The notes under the pieces: model-generated
Seen by the model: the letters and a program-made list of their open reading frames with translations, nothing else
The model's database searches: none
Told to the model about the DNA's origin: nothing
Assembly: GCF_028994775.1 (NCBI RefSeq)
Contig: NZ_JAJQMN010000001.1
Span: 372,001-436,000 of the forward strand
Direction: 5' to 3'
Length of the DNA: 64,000 nucleotides
Source of the DNA: Promicromonospora iranensis
Lineage (GTDB): Bacteria; Actinomycetota; Actinomycetes; Actinomycetales; Cellulomonadaceae
Part shown: piece by piece, positions 44,810 through 53,114 of the stretch
How positions within the stretch are numbered: position 1 is the first letter of the stretch
How the letters are laid out: the number at the start of each line of letters is the position of its first letter
Made by a program: the position numbers and the translations under genes

Positions 44810-46534
44810 ATGAGCAATGCCGAGAGCCCTGTCGACGTCAAGCCTGTCGACGTCAAGCCTCGCTCCCGCACGGTGACCGACGGCCTGGAGGCGACCGCGT
44901 CCCGCGGGATGCTCCGGGCCGTCGGGCTGGGTGACGAGGACTTCGCCAAGCCCCAGATCGGCGTCGCGAGCTCCTGGAACGAGATCACCCCGTGCAACCT
45001 CTCGCTCGACCGGCTGGCGCAGGCCACCAAGGAGGGCGTGCACGCGGCGGGCGGCTACCCGCTGGAGTTCGGCACCATCTCGGTCTCCGACGGCATCTCC
45101 ATGGGCCACGAGGGCATGCACTTCTCGCTCGTCTCCCGCGACGTCATCGCCGACTCCGTGGAGACCGTCATGCAGGCCGAGCGCCTGGACGGGTCGGTGC
45201 TGCTGGCCGGCTGCGACAAGTCGCTGCCCGGCATGCTGATGGCGGCCGCGCGCCTGGACCTCTCCAGCGTGTTCCTCTACGCCGGCTCGATCATGCCGGG
45301 CTGGGTCAAGCTCGAGGACGGCACCGAGAAGCAGGTCACGATCATCGACGCATTCGAGGCCGTCGGGGCGTGCGCACGCGGGCTCATGAGCCAGGGCGAC
45401 GTCGACCGGATCGAGCGGGCGATCTGCCCGGGTGAGGGCGCGTGCGGCGGCATGTACACCGCCAACACGATGGCGTCGGCGGCCGAGGCGCTCGGCATGT
45501 CGCTGCCCGGCTCGGCGGCGCCGCCGTCGGCCGACCGCCGGCGGGACACGTGGGCGCACCGCTCGGGCGAGGCGGTGGTGAACCTGCTGCGTCGCGGCAT
45601 CACCGCGCGCGACATCATGACCAAGGAGGCGTTCGAGAACGCGATCGCCGTGGTCATGGCGTTCGGGGGGTCCACGAACGCGGTGCTGCACCTGCTCGCC
45701 ATCGCCTACGAGGCGGAGGTCGAGCTGACCCTCGACGACTTCTCCCGCGTCGCCGACCGCGTGCCGCACCTGGGCGACCTCAAGCCGTTCGGGCAGTACG
45801 TGATGAACGACGTCGACCGGATCGGCGGCGTGCCGGTCGTGATGAAGGCGCTGCTGGACGCCGGGCTGCTGCACGGGGACGTCATGACGGTCACCGGCCG
45901 CACCATGGCGGAGAACCTCGCCGAGATCGCCCCGCCGGACCCGGACGGCAAGATCCTGCGCGCCATGGACAACCCGATCCACAAGACCGGTGGCATCACC
46001 ATCCTGAACGGGTCGCTCGCCCCGGAGGGCGCCGTCGTGAAGTCGGCGGGCTTCGACTCCGACGTGTTCGAGGGCACCGCCCGCGTCTTCGAGCGCGAGC
46101 GCAGCGCGCTCGACGCCCTGGAGGACGGGACGATCCAGGCGGGCGACGTCGTCGTCATCCGCTACGAGGGCCCGAAGGGCGGGCCGGGGATGCGCGAGAT
46201 GCTCGCCATCACCGGCGCCATCAAGGGCGCGGGCCTCGGCAAGGACGTGCTCCTCATCACCGACGGCCGGTTCTCCGGCGGGACCACCGGCCTGTGCGTC
46301 GGGCACATCGCGCCCGAGGCCGTCGACGCCGGACCCATCGCGTTCGTGCGCGACGGCGACCGCATCCGCCTGGACGTGGCGTCCAAGACGCTGGACCTCC
46401 TCGTGGACCCCGCCGAGCTCGCGGCGCGCGAGGCCGCCGGCTGGGTGCCGCTCCCCCACAAGTACACGCGGGGTGTGCTCGCCAAGTACTCGAAGCTGGT
46501 CCAGTCGGCGTCGAAGGGCGCCGTGCTCGCGTAG
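44810..46534 (+). CDS. ilvD: dihydroxy-acid dehydratase
   Basis: A 574-residue Fe-S enzyme of branched-chain amino-acid synthesis, converting 2,3-dihydroxy-3-methylbutanoate to 2-ketoisovalerate. Cluster cysteines are visible in [30 protein letters not shown] and [20 protein letters not shown]. Further signatures are [42 protein letters not shown] and [20 protein letters not shown]. The ATG at 44810 follows GAGGAGATCTC. A direct repeat near the start gives [10 protein letters not shown]. It is alone, away from other ilv genes. Confidence 0.93.
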   Translation: MSNAESPVDVKPVDVKPRSRTVTDGLEATASRGMLRAVGLGDEDFAKPQIGVASSWNEITPCNLSLDRLAQATKEGVHAAGGYPLEFGTISVSDGISMGHEGMHFSLVSRDVIADSVETVMQAERLDGSVLLAGCDKSLPGMLMAAARLDLSSVFLYAGSIMPGWVKLEDGTEKQVTIIDAFEAVGACARGLMSQGDVDRIERAICPGEGACGGMYTANTMASAAEALGMSLPGSAAPPSADRRRDTWAHRSGEAVVNLLRRGITARDIMTKEAFENAIAVVMAFGGSTNAVLHLLAIAYEAEVELTLDDFSRVADRVPHLGDLKPFGQYVMNDVDRIGGVPVVMKALLDAGLLHGDVMTVTGRTMAENLAEIAPPDPDGKILRAMDNPIHKTGGITILNGSLAPEGAVVKSAGFDSDVFEGTARVFERERSALDALEDGTIQAGDVVVIRYEGPKGGPGMREMLAITGAIKGAGLGKDVLLITDGRFSGGTTGLCVGHIAPEAVDAGPIAFVRDGDRIRLDVASKTLDLLVDPAELAAREAAGWVPLPHKYTRGVLAKYSKLVQSASKGAVLA

Positions 46535-46570
46535 GGCGCGTCGCACCGGGGCGGGCCGCACCGGGCGGCG

Positions 46571-46587
46571 TCACCCGAACAGGGTGA
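46571..46587. promoter_or_regulatory. palindrome site 1, TCACCC-N5-GGGTGA
   Basis: Perfect arms with spacer GAACA (extended: GTCACCC/GGGTGAC, 46570-46588). It lies 36 bp after ilvD and upstream of the leader ORF (46730) and the SulP gene (46818). One of five copies in the 46.5-58.6 kb cluster. Confidence 0.75.
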
Positions 46588-46729
46588 CCCGTCCGGGCGC
46601 GCGGCTGCCGACGATGAGGTGACGACGAGGCGGGGGCCCCTGGGGCCCAGCCCGGGCCGTCCACCACCCAGCGGCCCCACCCGCTCAGCGGCCCGCCACC
46701 CAGCCGCCCCGACCAGAAGGAGCTTGACC

Positions 46730-46792
46730 ATGAGACGAGCGATCGCAGGGGTCACACGCGTCGGCTCCACCGCTCTCGTCGAGACCACCTGA
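46730..46792 (+). CDS. short leader ORF (20 codons) upstream of SulP
   Basis: ATG at 46730 with an excellent ribosome site (AGAAGGAGCTTGACC) opens a 20-codon frame starting MRRAIAGVTRVGS and ending ETT-stop at 46792, 25 bp before the SulP ATG. The Shine-Dalgarno is better than that of the SulP gene, which suggests real translation, perhaps as a coupling or regulatory leader. No homology can be claimed. Confidence 0.45.
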   Translation: MRRAIAGVTRVGSTALVETT

Positions 46793-46817
46793 TCACGTCG
46801 GAGGCGGGTACACCGCG

Positions 46818-48665
46818 ATGACGGCCGACGGTTCGAAGGGCGACGGGCGGAACAACGGCCTGGGGGCGCTGTTCGGCGCGCAGATGCGGGAGACGGCGCG
46901 GCGTGCCGGACGACGGCTGAAGCGGGAGACCGCTGACGTCCTGCCCCGCAGGCGTCACCTCCGGCAGGACATCGTCGCCGGCCTGCCGGGCGCGATCTCG
47001 AGCGTGCCGGACGGCATGGCCGCCAGCGTCCTGGCCGGTGTCAACCCTGCGCACGGGCTCTACGCGTCGTTCGTCGGACCGGTGGCCGGCGGCTTCATGA
47101 GCTCGACGCGGCTCATGGTGGTCACGACCACGAGCGCGGCGGCCCTGGCCGCGGGCTCCGCGCTCGCGACGTACGAGGAGGCCGAGCGGTCCGACGCCAT
47201 GGTGCTCCTGACGCTGCTGGCCGGCGGGCTGATGATCGTCGCGGCGCTCCTGCGGCTGAGCAGGTACATCCGGTTCGTCTCCTACTCGGTCATGCTCGGC
47301 TTCCTCACCGGTATCGCGGCCAACATGGTGCTCGGCCAGCTGCCCGACCTCCTCGGCGTGGACGCGGAGGGATCGCTGTCGGTCACCAAGGCCTGGTACG
47401 TCGTCAGCCACCTGGGCGCGATCGACGCCGCGTCCGCGATCTGCGGTGGTGCCGCGCTGGCGACCCTCGTGCTCCTCGCCCTGACGCGCTGGTCGATCGT
47501 GAGCTCCCTGGTGGCCCTGCTGATCCCGACCGTCGGTGTGGTGGTCCTGGGGGCCTCGTCCGTCGCCACCGTCGACGACACCGGCACCGTGCCCCGCGGC
47601 CTGCCGGGGCTCGCGCTCCCGGACCTGAGCCTGTTCAGCACCGAGCTGGTCGGCGGTGCGGCGGCGGTGGCCGCGCTCGTGCTGATCCAGGGCGCCGGGG
47701 TGGCCGAGGCCGTCCCGAACCCCGATGGTTCCCGCTCGTCGACCAGCCGCGACTTCACGGCGCAGGGCGTCGCCAACGTCGCCGCCGGGCTGTTCGGCGG
47801 TCAGCCGGTGGGCGGTTCGGTCGGCCAGACCGCCCTGAACCTGACCGCCGGTGCGGCGAGCCGGTGGGCGGCCATCTGGTCCGGCCTGTGGATGGGCGTC
47901 ATCCTCCTCGCGTTCTCCGGAGTGGTCGGCATGGTCGCGATGCCCACGCTCGCGGCGGTGCTCATCTATGCGGGTATCGGCGCCATCAAGCCCCAGGAGC
48001 TGGTGGCCGTCGCCCGGGCGGGCCGGATCTCCGCGCTGGCGATGGGGTCCACGTTCGCGGCGGTCCTCGTGCTCCCGGTGGCGCAGGCGGTCGGGGTGGG
48101 CGTCATCGCCTCCCTGATCATGCAGCTGAACCAGGAGGCTCTCGACCTGCGCGTGGTACGCCTGAAGCCCGACGCCTCGGGCGGGTTCGTCGAGACCCGC
48201 GCGCCGCGGACCGTCTCGGCGGGCCAGACCGTCGTCCTGGACGCGTACGGTTCGCTGTTCTACGCGGGTACTCGCACGCTGCAGCGCCACCTGCCGGCGC
48301 CGGTCGCCCCTGAGACCGACGCCGGGTCCGCCGGGCCGGTGGTGGTCCTGCGCCTGCGCGGGCGCACCACGCTCGGTGCCACGTTCCTCAAGGTCGTCGG
48401 CGACTACGCCCGCGTCCTCGACGAGGCGCACGGCGCGCTCTACCTCACCGGGGTCGATCCGGTGCTCGCCGCCGACTGGGAACGCGACGGGACGGTCCGC
48501 CGCCTCGCGGGCGTCCGCGTCGTGCCCGCTACGCCGATGCTCGGCGAGTCCACGCGTGCCGCTCTCGCGGCGACCGCGGGCCGCGACCCGCACGGAACGG
48601 TCCACCACGTGCATCCCGCCGACGACGTCCCACCGCTCGGTCCCCCGCCCGGTCCCCTCGCCTGA
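46818..48665 (+). CDS. SulP family anion transporter with STAS-like C-terminal domain
   Basis: A 615-residue protein. A basic N-terminus (MRETARRAGRRLKRETADVLPRRRHLRQDIVAGLPGAISSVPDGMAASVLAGVNPAHGLYASFVGP) leads into about 12-14 membrane segments. QPVGGSVGQTALNLTAGAASRWA is the conserved helix-10 region. The last 140 residues (VVVLRLRGRTTLGATFLKVVGDYARVL) form a divergent STAS domain. Substrates of the family are sulfate, bicarbonate or carboxylates. RBS GGAGG is about 10 bp from the ATG. Second SulP paralog 1.5 kb away. Confidence 0.87.
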   Translation: MTADGSKGDGRNNGLGALFGAQMRETARRAGRRLKRETADVLPRRRHLRQDIVAGLPGAISSVPDGMAASVLAGVNPAHGLYASFVGPVAGGFMSSTRLMVVTTTSAAALAAGSALATYEEAERSDAMVLLTLLAGGLMIVAALLRLSRYIRFVSYSVMLGFLTGIAANMVLGQLPDLLGVDAEGSLSVTKAWYVVSHLGAIDAASAICGGAALATLVLLALTRWSIVSSLVALLIPTVGVVVLGASSVATVDDTGTVPRGLPGLALPDLSLFSTELVGGAAAVAALVLIQGAGVAEAVPNPDGSRSSTSRDFTAQGVANVAAGLFGGQPVGGSVGQTALNLTAGAASRWAAIWSGLWMGVILLAFSGVVGMVAMPTLAAVLIYAGIGAIKPQELVAVARAGRISALAMGSTFAAVLVLPVAQAVGVGVIASLIMQLNQEALDLRVVRLKPDASGGFVETRAPRTVSAGQTVVLDAYGSLFYAGTRTLQRHLPAPVAPETDAGSAGPVVVLRLRGRTTLGATFLKVVGDYARVLDEAHGALYLTGVDPVLAADWERDGTVRRLAGVRVVPATPMLGESTRAALAATAGRDPHGTVHHVHPADDVPPLGPPPGPLA

Positions 48666-48683
48666 TCCCCCCGGAGGTTCGTG

Positions 48684-49232
48684 ATGTCCGCCCTCGCCAT
48701 CATCGTCGTCGGCCTGGTCCTGTGTCTGGCAGGCTCGTTCTCGATCCGCCTCGCCGTGCTGGCCGCGGGCTTCGGCGTCGCATGGACGCTCGCGGTGGTG
48801 TTCGACGCCGACACGGGCACCACGCTGCTGATCAGCCTCGGCGGCGCCGTCCTGGCCTTCGCCCTGACCCTGCTGGCCTCCCGGTTCCTCTTCTTCATCG
48901 CCGGCCTGTGCGTCGGGGCGGTGATCGGCGCCAAGCTGTTCGTGCTCGTGCGGGGCGGCGGTGCCGACCTCCTCCTCCTGTTCGTCGTGGTCCCTGCGGC
49001 AGCTCTGGCGTCCGCCCTGCTGGCCCGCCGGTTCGAGCGTGCCTTCCTGCTCTGGGGCACGGCGTTCGGTGGAGCGGCGCTCGTGCTCTCCGGTGTGGGC
49101 CGGCTCTGGGCCGAGGTCGCCGGTGACCTGTGGCGCCCGGCGTCGACAGCCGGCGTCGTGCTCGTCATCCTGCTCTGGGTGGTGCTCGCCGCCGCCGGCT
49201 ACAGCGTGCAGCGTCGCGAGCCGCGGAAGTAG
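48684..49232 (+). CDS. DUF4203-like (TM7S3/TM198-type) membrane protein
   Basis: A 182-residue, almost entirely hydrophobic protein with about seven membrane segments (MSALAIIVVGLVLCLAGSFSIRLAVLAAGFGVAWTLAVVF ... GRLWAEVAGDLWRPASTAGVVLVILLWVVLAAAGYSVQRRE). Function unknown. The ATG at 48684 has GGAGG 6 bases upstream and starts 18 bp after the SulP stop, so the two form an operon under palindrome site 1. Confidence 0.7.
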   Translation: MSALAIIVVGLVLCLAGSFSIRLAVLAAGFGVAWTLAVVFDADTGTTLLISLGGAVLAFALTLLASRFLFFIAGLCVGAVIGAKLFVLVRGGGADLLLLFVVVPAAALASALLARRFERAFLLWGTAFGGAALVLSGVGRLWAEVAGDLWRPASTAGVVLVILLWVVLAAAGYSVQRREPRK

Positions 49233-49257
49233 AGCCCTCCGGGTCGGTCAGCGAGCA

Positions 49258-49309
49258 GGTCAGCCGGGCAGGTCAGCCGGGCAGGTCAGCCGAGCAGGTC
49301 AGCCGAGCA
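49258..49309. repeat. 13-bp tandem repeat at convergent gene ends
   Basis: Four units GGTCAGCCG(G/A)GCA between the DUF4203-like gene and the GAP-family gene. A fifth partial unit contains the GAP gene's stop codon (49312-49314). Confidence 0.9.
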
Positions 49310-49311
49310 GG

Positions 49312-49995
49312 TCAACCTCCCAGTCGGACCAGGCCGCGCACGGTGAACATCGTGCCGAACACGAGGAGCACCGCGGCCCCGACCGCCCGGTCGTGCCGCA
49401 CGAGCCAGGACCGCATGGCGTGCAGCCGGTGCCGTCCGGGGAGACCGGTGACCGCGTAGAACACCGTCGGCAGCACGTAGTCCAGGACGCTGGCGAGCAC
49501 GAGCACCAGGACCCCGACCGCCTGCGCCCCCACGGGGACATCCGCGGCGACCACCGACCCCACGCCGGAGAAGAAGATGGCCACGTTGGGGTTGACGAGG
49601 GCGAGCACCACCGCGACACCGACGAGGGTGGCGGGCTCCGGGGAGGCCAGCTTGCGCGCCCACGGCGGCAGCTGCTCGCTCGCCCCCGCGGGGCGCGGCG
49701 GCGGTCGCCGGACGATCGCGATGATGCCACCGACCAGGAACAGCAGGCCGACGACGAGCCCTATCCAGTCCCGGACCGTCGTGGCTTCCCCGGCCTCGTG
49801 GGCATCCACCGACCGTCCCGCCGCTATCGCGACGGCGCCGAGGACCGAGTAGAGCGCCAGCACCGTGCCGCCGAAGATCGCGACGTTGCGGTACGGGCGG
49901 TGCGACCCCAGCAGCAGGAGGCACGCCACGATCGCCGCGGGTGTCGCGGCGAGCCCGAGGATCTCGGGCACCAGCTGGGCCAGCAGCTCCGCCAT
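49312..49995 (-). CDS. GAP/Sap-family (LysE-like) membrane protein
   Basis: A 227-residue protein with six membrane segments: MAELLAQLVPEILGLAATPAAIVACLLLLGS, NVAIFGGTVLALYSVLGAVAIAAG, WIGLVVGLLFLVGGIIAIVRRPPPRP, then VGVAVVLALVNPNVAIFFSGVGSV and two more. This is the layout of the actinobacterial GPL-addressing (GAP/Sap) family, relatives of LysE exporters. The exported substrate is unknown. The ATG at 49995 starts 35 bp from palindrome site 2, which may serve both this gene and the divergent SulP gene. Confidence 0.75.
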   Translation of the reverse strand: MAELLAQLVPEILGLAATPAAIVACLLLLGSHRPYRNVAIFGGTVLALYSVLGAVAIAAGRSVDAHEAGEATTVRDWIGLVVGLLFLVGGIIAIVRRPPPRPAGASEQLPPWARKLASPEPATLVGVAVVLALVNPNVAIFFSGVGSVVAADVPVGAQAVGVLVLVLASVLDYVLPTVFYAVTGLPGRHRLHAMRSWLVRHDRAVGAAVLLVFGTMFTVRGLVRLGG

Positions 49996-50029
49996 AGGCG
50001 GACTCTGGCCCACCGCGGCGCCGTCCGCG

Positions 50030-50046
50030 TCACCCCTTCCGGGTGA
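50030..50046. promoter_or_regulatory. palindrome site 2, TCACCC-N5-GGGTGA
   Basis: Perfect arms, spacer CTTCC (extended arms GTCACCC/GGGTGAC). It lies 67 bp before the SulP GTG at 50114 and 34 bp from the divergent GAP-family start. Confidence 0.78.
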
Positions 50047-50113
50047 CCTGCGCCCCGGGGCCCCGCGCCTACGGTCGGCGCTGACCGGCCGTACCCCTCG
50101 GAGAGGAAACCTC

Positions 50114-51811
50114 GTGGCCAGCTTCCTCGCCCCGTCCTTCTCGGGGTACCAGCGCGCGTCGATCCGTCCGGACATCGTCGCCGGCCTCGCAGTCTGGGCG
50201 GTCCTCGTCCCCGAGTCGCTCGCCTACGCCACCATCGCCGGGGTCCCGCCCGTCGTCGGCCTCTACGCGGCGGTCCCCGCCCTCGCTCTCTACGCGATCG
50301 CCGGCACGTCCCGCCAGCTCGTCGTGTCGCCCATGTCGGCGACGGCCGCGCTCTCGGCAGGCATCGTCGCGAGCGTCGCGGGGTCCGACGGCGACCCGGT
50401 CGCCCTGACCACCGCGCTCGCCCTCGCGACCGGGATCGTCGCGATCATCGCTGGGCTGCTCCGCCTGGGCTTCCTCGCCGCCTTCATCTCCGAGCCGGTG
50501 CTCAAGGGCTTCATCATCGGCCTCGCGCTGACGATCATGATCGGCCAGGTGCCCGACCTGATCGGTGTCGAGGGCGGCCACGGCAGCTTCTTCGAGAAGA
50601 TGTGGGCCCTGCTGGGCCAGCTCGGCGACGTCGACCCGCTCACCCTCGTCGTCGGCCTGGCGAGCCTGGCGGCACTGGTCGTCGTGCGCCGCACCATGCC
50701 GTTCCTGCCGGGTTCGCTCGTCGTGGTGCTCCTGGCGATCGGCGCCGCCCTCCTGTTCGGCCTGGGTGACCGCGGGCTCGCCGTCGTCGGCCACATCGAC
50801 GCCGGCCTGCCGCGGGTCGGGCTGCCCGACGTGACGGGCCCGGAGTTCACGGAACTCCTCGGCGGCGCGGTGGGCCTCATGCTCGTCGGCTTCGCCGAGG
50901 GGCTCGGCGCCGCCAAGACCTATGCGGCGACCCGCGGCTACGACGTCGACCCGAACCGGGAGCTCGTCGGCCTCGGGATCTCGAACCTCGGGTCCGGGGT
51001 CCTCTCCGGGATGGTCGTGAACGGCAGCCTGTCGAAGACCGCGGTGAACGCGAGTGCCGGCGCCCGCTCCCAGGTCTCGGCGCTGACCGCCGCGGCCCTG
51101 ACGATCCTCACCCTGCTCTTCCTGACCGGGATCTTCGAGCAGCTGCCGCTGGCGACGCTGGCCGCGGTGGTCGTGGTCGCCGTCGTCGAGCTGGTCGACG
51201 TGCGGTCGCTGCGCCGCCTGTGGCGGGTCCGGACGGGCCGGCTGGTGCACGTCTACCAGGTCACCGCCCGGGCCGACTTCATGGCCGCGGGTGCCGCCCT
51301 GCTGGGCGTGCTGATCTTCGACACCCTGCCCGGCCTCGTCATCGGCATCGCCGTCTCGCTGATCCTGCTGCTGGCCCGCACCTCCCGCCCGCGTATCACC
51401 GTCCTGGCGCCGGTCGGCGAGGACCGGGGCCGCCCCTGGGTGGACGCGGAACGCAACCCCGACTACCCGACCGTGCCCGGTGTGCTCGCGGTCCGCGTCG
51501 AGGGTCCGCTGATCTTCTCGAACGCCGAGTACGTGCGTGCCCGCGTCCGGGAGCTCGCCGTCCAGGTCCCCGACCTGCGGCTCGTGGTCCTGGACGGCCG
51601 CGCGACGCCGTCGGTCGACGTGACCGCCGCCGCGATGCTGGTCCAGCTGCGTGGTGACCTCCGACGCGACGGCGGCGACCTGGCGCTCGCCGAGGGTATC
51701 GGGCAGGTTCGGGACGTCCTGGCCCGGGTCGGTGCGGAGGGCGAGCCTCCGCTGTTCACCACGCTCGACGACGCCGTCGGGGCGGGTCAGGACAGCGACG
51801 AGAACGCCTGA
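50114..51811 (+). CDS. SulP family anion transporter with STAS domain
   Basis: A 565-residue protein. ASFLAPSFSGYQRASIRPDIVAGLAVWAVLVPESLAYATIAGVPPVVGLYAAVPALALYAIAG is the classic SulP start. NRELVGLGISNLGSGVLSGMVVNGSLSKTAVNASAGARSQVS is the signature region between helices 8 and 10. The STAS domain (about 440-555: LAVRVEGPLIFSNAEYVRARVRELAV ... RLVVLDGRATPSVDVTAAAMLVQLRGDL) is canonical. Sulfate or bicarbonate uptake is likely. GTG at 50114 behind GAGAGGAAACC. It differs clearly from the first SulP, so the two probably carry different anions. Confidence 0.9.
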   Translation: MASFLAPSFSGYQRASIRPDIVAGLAVWAVLVPESLAYATIAGVPPVVGLYAAVPALALYAIAGTSRQLVVSPMSATAALSAGIVASVAGSDGDPVALTTALALATGIVAIIAGLLRLGFLAAFISEPVLKGFIIGLALTIMIGQVPDLIGVEGGHGSFFEKMWALLGQLGDVDPLTLVVGLASLAALVVVRRTMPFLPGSLVVVLLAIGAALLFGLGDRGLAVVGHIDAGLPRVGLPDVTGPEFTELLGGAVGLMLVGFAEGLGAAKTYAATRGYDVDPNRELVGLGISNLGSGVLSGMVVNGSLSKTAVNASAGARSQVSALTAAALTILTLLFLTGIFEQLPLATLAAVVVVAVVELVDVRSLRRLWRVRTGRLVHVYQVTARADFMAAGAALLGVLIFDTLPGLVIGIAVSLILLLARTSRPRITVLAPVGEDRGRPWVDAERNPDYPTVPGVLAVRVEGPLIFSNAEYVRARVRELAVQVPDLRLVVLDGRATPSVDVTAAAMLVQLRGDLRRDGGDLALAEGIGQVRDVLARVGAEGEPPLFTTLDDAVGAGQDSDENA

Positions 51812-51817
51812 GCAGGT

Positions 51818-51834
51818 TCACCGGGAACGGGTGA
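51818..51834. promoter_or_regulatory. palindrome site 3, TCACCG-N5-GGGTGA
   Basis: One mismatch against the shared consensus (sixth base G), spacer GGAAC. It begins 7 bp after the SulP stop and ends 99 bp before the DUF1269 start. Confidence 0.7.
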
Positions 51835-51882
51835 GGCGCAGGGCGCGCCCGCGGGCTGGAGTAGCAGGGTCAGGCCACTCGA

Positions 51883-51922
51883 ACGTGAACCCCAAAACGT
51901 GAACCCCAACACGTGAACCCCA
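51883..51922. repeat. 14-bp tandem repeat before DUF1269 gene
   Basis: Three copies of ACGTGAACCCCAA(A/C), the last one running into the AAGGAG ribosome site of the DUF1269 gene. It therefore forms the 5' leader. Confidence 0.88.
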
Positions 51923-51933
51923 AGGAGCCACTC

Positions 51934-52431
51934 ATGTCGCAGGCAACACTGACCGTCTGGAAGTTCAAGAGCGCGGACGGCGCGGAGACCGCGTCGCAGA
52001 CCATCCAGCAGCTCTCGAGGGAGAACCTGGTCACCATCCATGACGCGGCGACGGTGCGGTGGGAGGAGGGTGCCAAGAAACCCAAGACCCGCCAGCTCAC
52101 CTCGACCACCGGCGCGGGAGCCCTCGGTGGCTCGTTCTGGGGGATGCTCTTCGGCCTGCTCTTCTTCGTCCCGCTGCTGGGGGCCGCCATCGGCGCGGCG
52201 ACCGGTGCGCTCAGCGGTGCCCTCACCGACGTCGGGATCGACGACGGCTTCATCAACCGGGTCAGGGACGAGATCACGCCGGGCACCTCTGCGCTGTTCA
52301 TCATGTCGTCGGACGCGGTGGTGGACAAGATCCACGACGCCTTCGCCGGCCAGGAGCCGCCCGAGCTGATCTTCACGAACCTCAACGCCGAGCAGGAGGC
52401 CGCGCTGCGCGAGGTCTTCGGCGAGGACTGA
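51934..52431 (+). CDS. DUF1269 domain membrane-associated protein
   Basis: A 165-residue protein. TLTVWKFKSADGAETASQTIQQLSRENLVTIHDAATVRWEEGAKKPKTRQL is a ferredoxin-like domain. Next is a Gly/Ala-rich hydrophobic stretch (GAGALGGSFWGMLFGLLFFVPLLGAAIGAATGALSGAL) that inserts in or lies on the membrane, and a final ITPGTSALFIMSSDAVVDKIHDAF domain. DUF1269 proteins are often stress-induced; molecular role unknown. ATG at 51934 with AAGGAG. Followed 21 bp later by the next gene. Confidence 0.82.
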   Translation: MSQATLTVWKFKSADGAETASQTIQQLSRENLVTIHDAATVRWEEGAKKPKTRQLTSTTGAGALGGSFWGMLFGLLFFVPLLGAAIGAATGALSGALTDVGIDDGFINRVRDEITPGTSALFIMSSDAVVDKIHDAFAGQEPPELIFTNLNAEQEAALREVFGED

Positions 52432-52452
52432 CTCACTCTCGAAGGAGCCACC

Positions 52453-52905
52453 ATGACCGGCGCACACTCGTCCGGGACCGACCCATACGCCGGCACGGCC
52501 CCCGTCACCGCCTACGGCTCATCGCCGTCCGTGGCACTCACGACCTCGGGTTTCGCGGGGACCATGCTGGTCATGGTGGCGCTGTTCCAGGTCCTCCTGG
52601 GCATCGCGGCGATCGCGAAGGACACGGTGTACCTGGACGGTGTCGAGTACGTCTACCAGCTGGACGTGACCAGCTGGGGATGGATCCACACCGGTGTGGG
52701 CGCGGTGGCTCTCGCGACGGGGATAGGCGTCCTTGCTGCCCGACCATGGGCGTATTTGGTCGGAATTGTGCTGGCCACTCTCTCGAGTATCGCGAACTTT
52801 GCATTTCTCCCCTATTTCCCCATATGGAGTGGGATAGTCATCGCCTTCAACGTGGTGGTGATCTGGGCGCTTTGCACACTTCTGGCCCAGGACAATCCAA
52901 TATGA
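52453..52905 (+). CDS. DUF7144-like four-helix membrane protein
   Basis: A 150-residue protein: a Ser/Thr/Pro-rich N-terminus, then four membrane segments (FAGTMLVMVALFQVLLGIAAIA, GWIHTGVGAVALATGIGVLA, YLVGIVLATLSSIANFAFLPY, IVIAFNVVVIWALCTLL). This matches the small DUF7144-type proteins of actinomycetes, function unknown. ATG with GAAGGAG upstream. The last 150 bp use A/T-ending codons far more than the neighbours (Tyr, Phe and Ile codons with T), a marked local composition change. Confidence 0.72.
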   Translation: MTGAHSSGTDPYAGTAPVTAYGSSPSVALTTSGFAGTMLVMVALFQVLLGIAAIAKDTVYLDGVEYVYQLDVTSWGWIHTGVGAVALATGIGVLAARPWAYLVGIVLATLSSIANFAFLPYFPIWSGIVIAFNVVVIWALCTLLAQDNPI

Positions 52906-53114
52906 GATGCGAGATAGCGGGTTAATTGTGCCGACGGCCGCGGCATCATGCGGCCCTCAGCAGCAATGCCGACGAGCGCAAGACCGGTTCTTGATGCAAA
53001 GTTGTTGACGACCACGTAATGCACGGTAATCAGCAATGTGAGACTTTTCCGGTCCTGCATCGGCGACCAGGGGGCGGTCGCCACTTCACCCATTCGAGTG
53101 GAGGACGCCGCGGT
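52906..53114. other. 209-bp intergenic region, lower GC, upstream of the LuxR gene
   Basis: No gene. Clearly less GC-rich than the surroundings (AT-rich pieces near 52920, 52990-53010 and 53040). It contains TTGACGACCACGTAATGCACGGTAAT-like promoter material near 53004-53030, and a half site TCACCC (53086-53091) of the cluster palindrome 24 bp before the LuxR ATG. Confidence 0.5.

Noticed and set aside
43418-46561. 1047-codon minus-strand frame across ilvD and TerC
   Set aside because: Antisense to ilvD and out of frame with TerC and the amidohydrolase; no domain recognised.
53086-53104. sixth copy of the TCACCC palindrome in front of the LuxR gene
   Set aside because: Only the left arm TCACCC is present; the right side reads AGTGGA, matching GGGTGA at 3 of 6 positions, so it is not counted.
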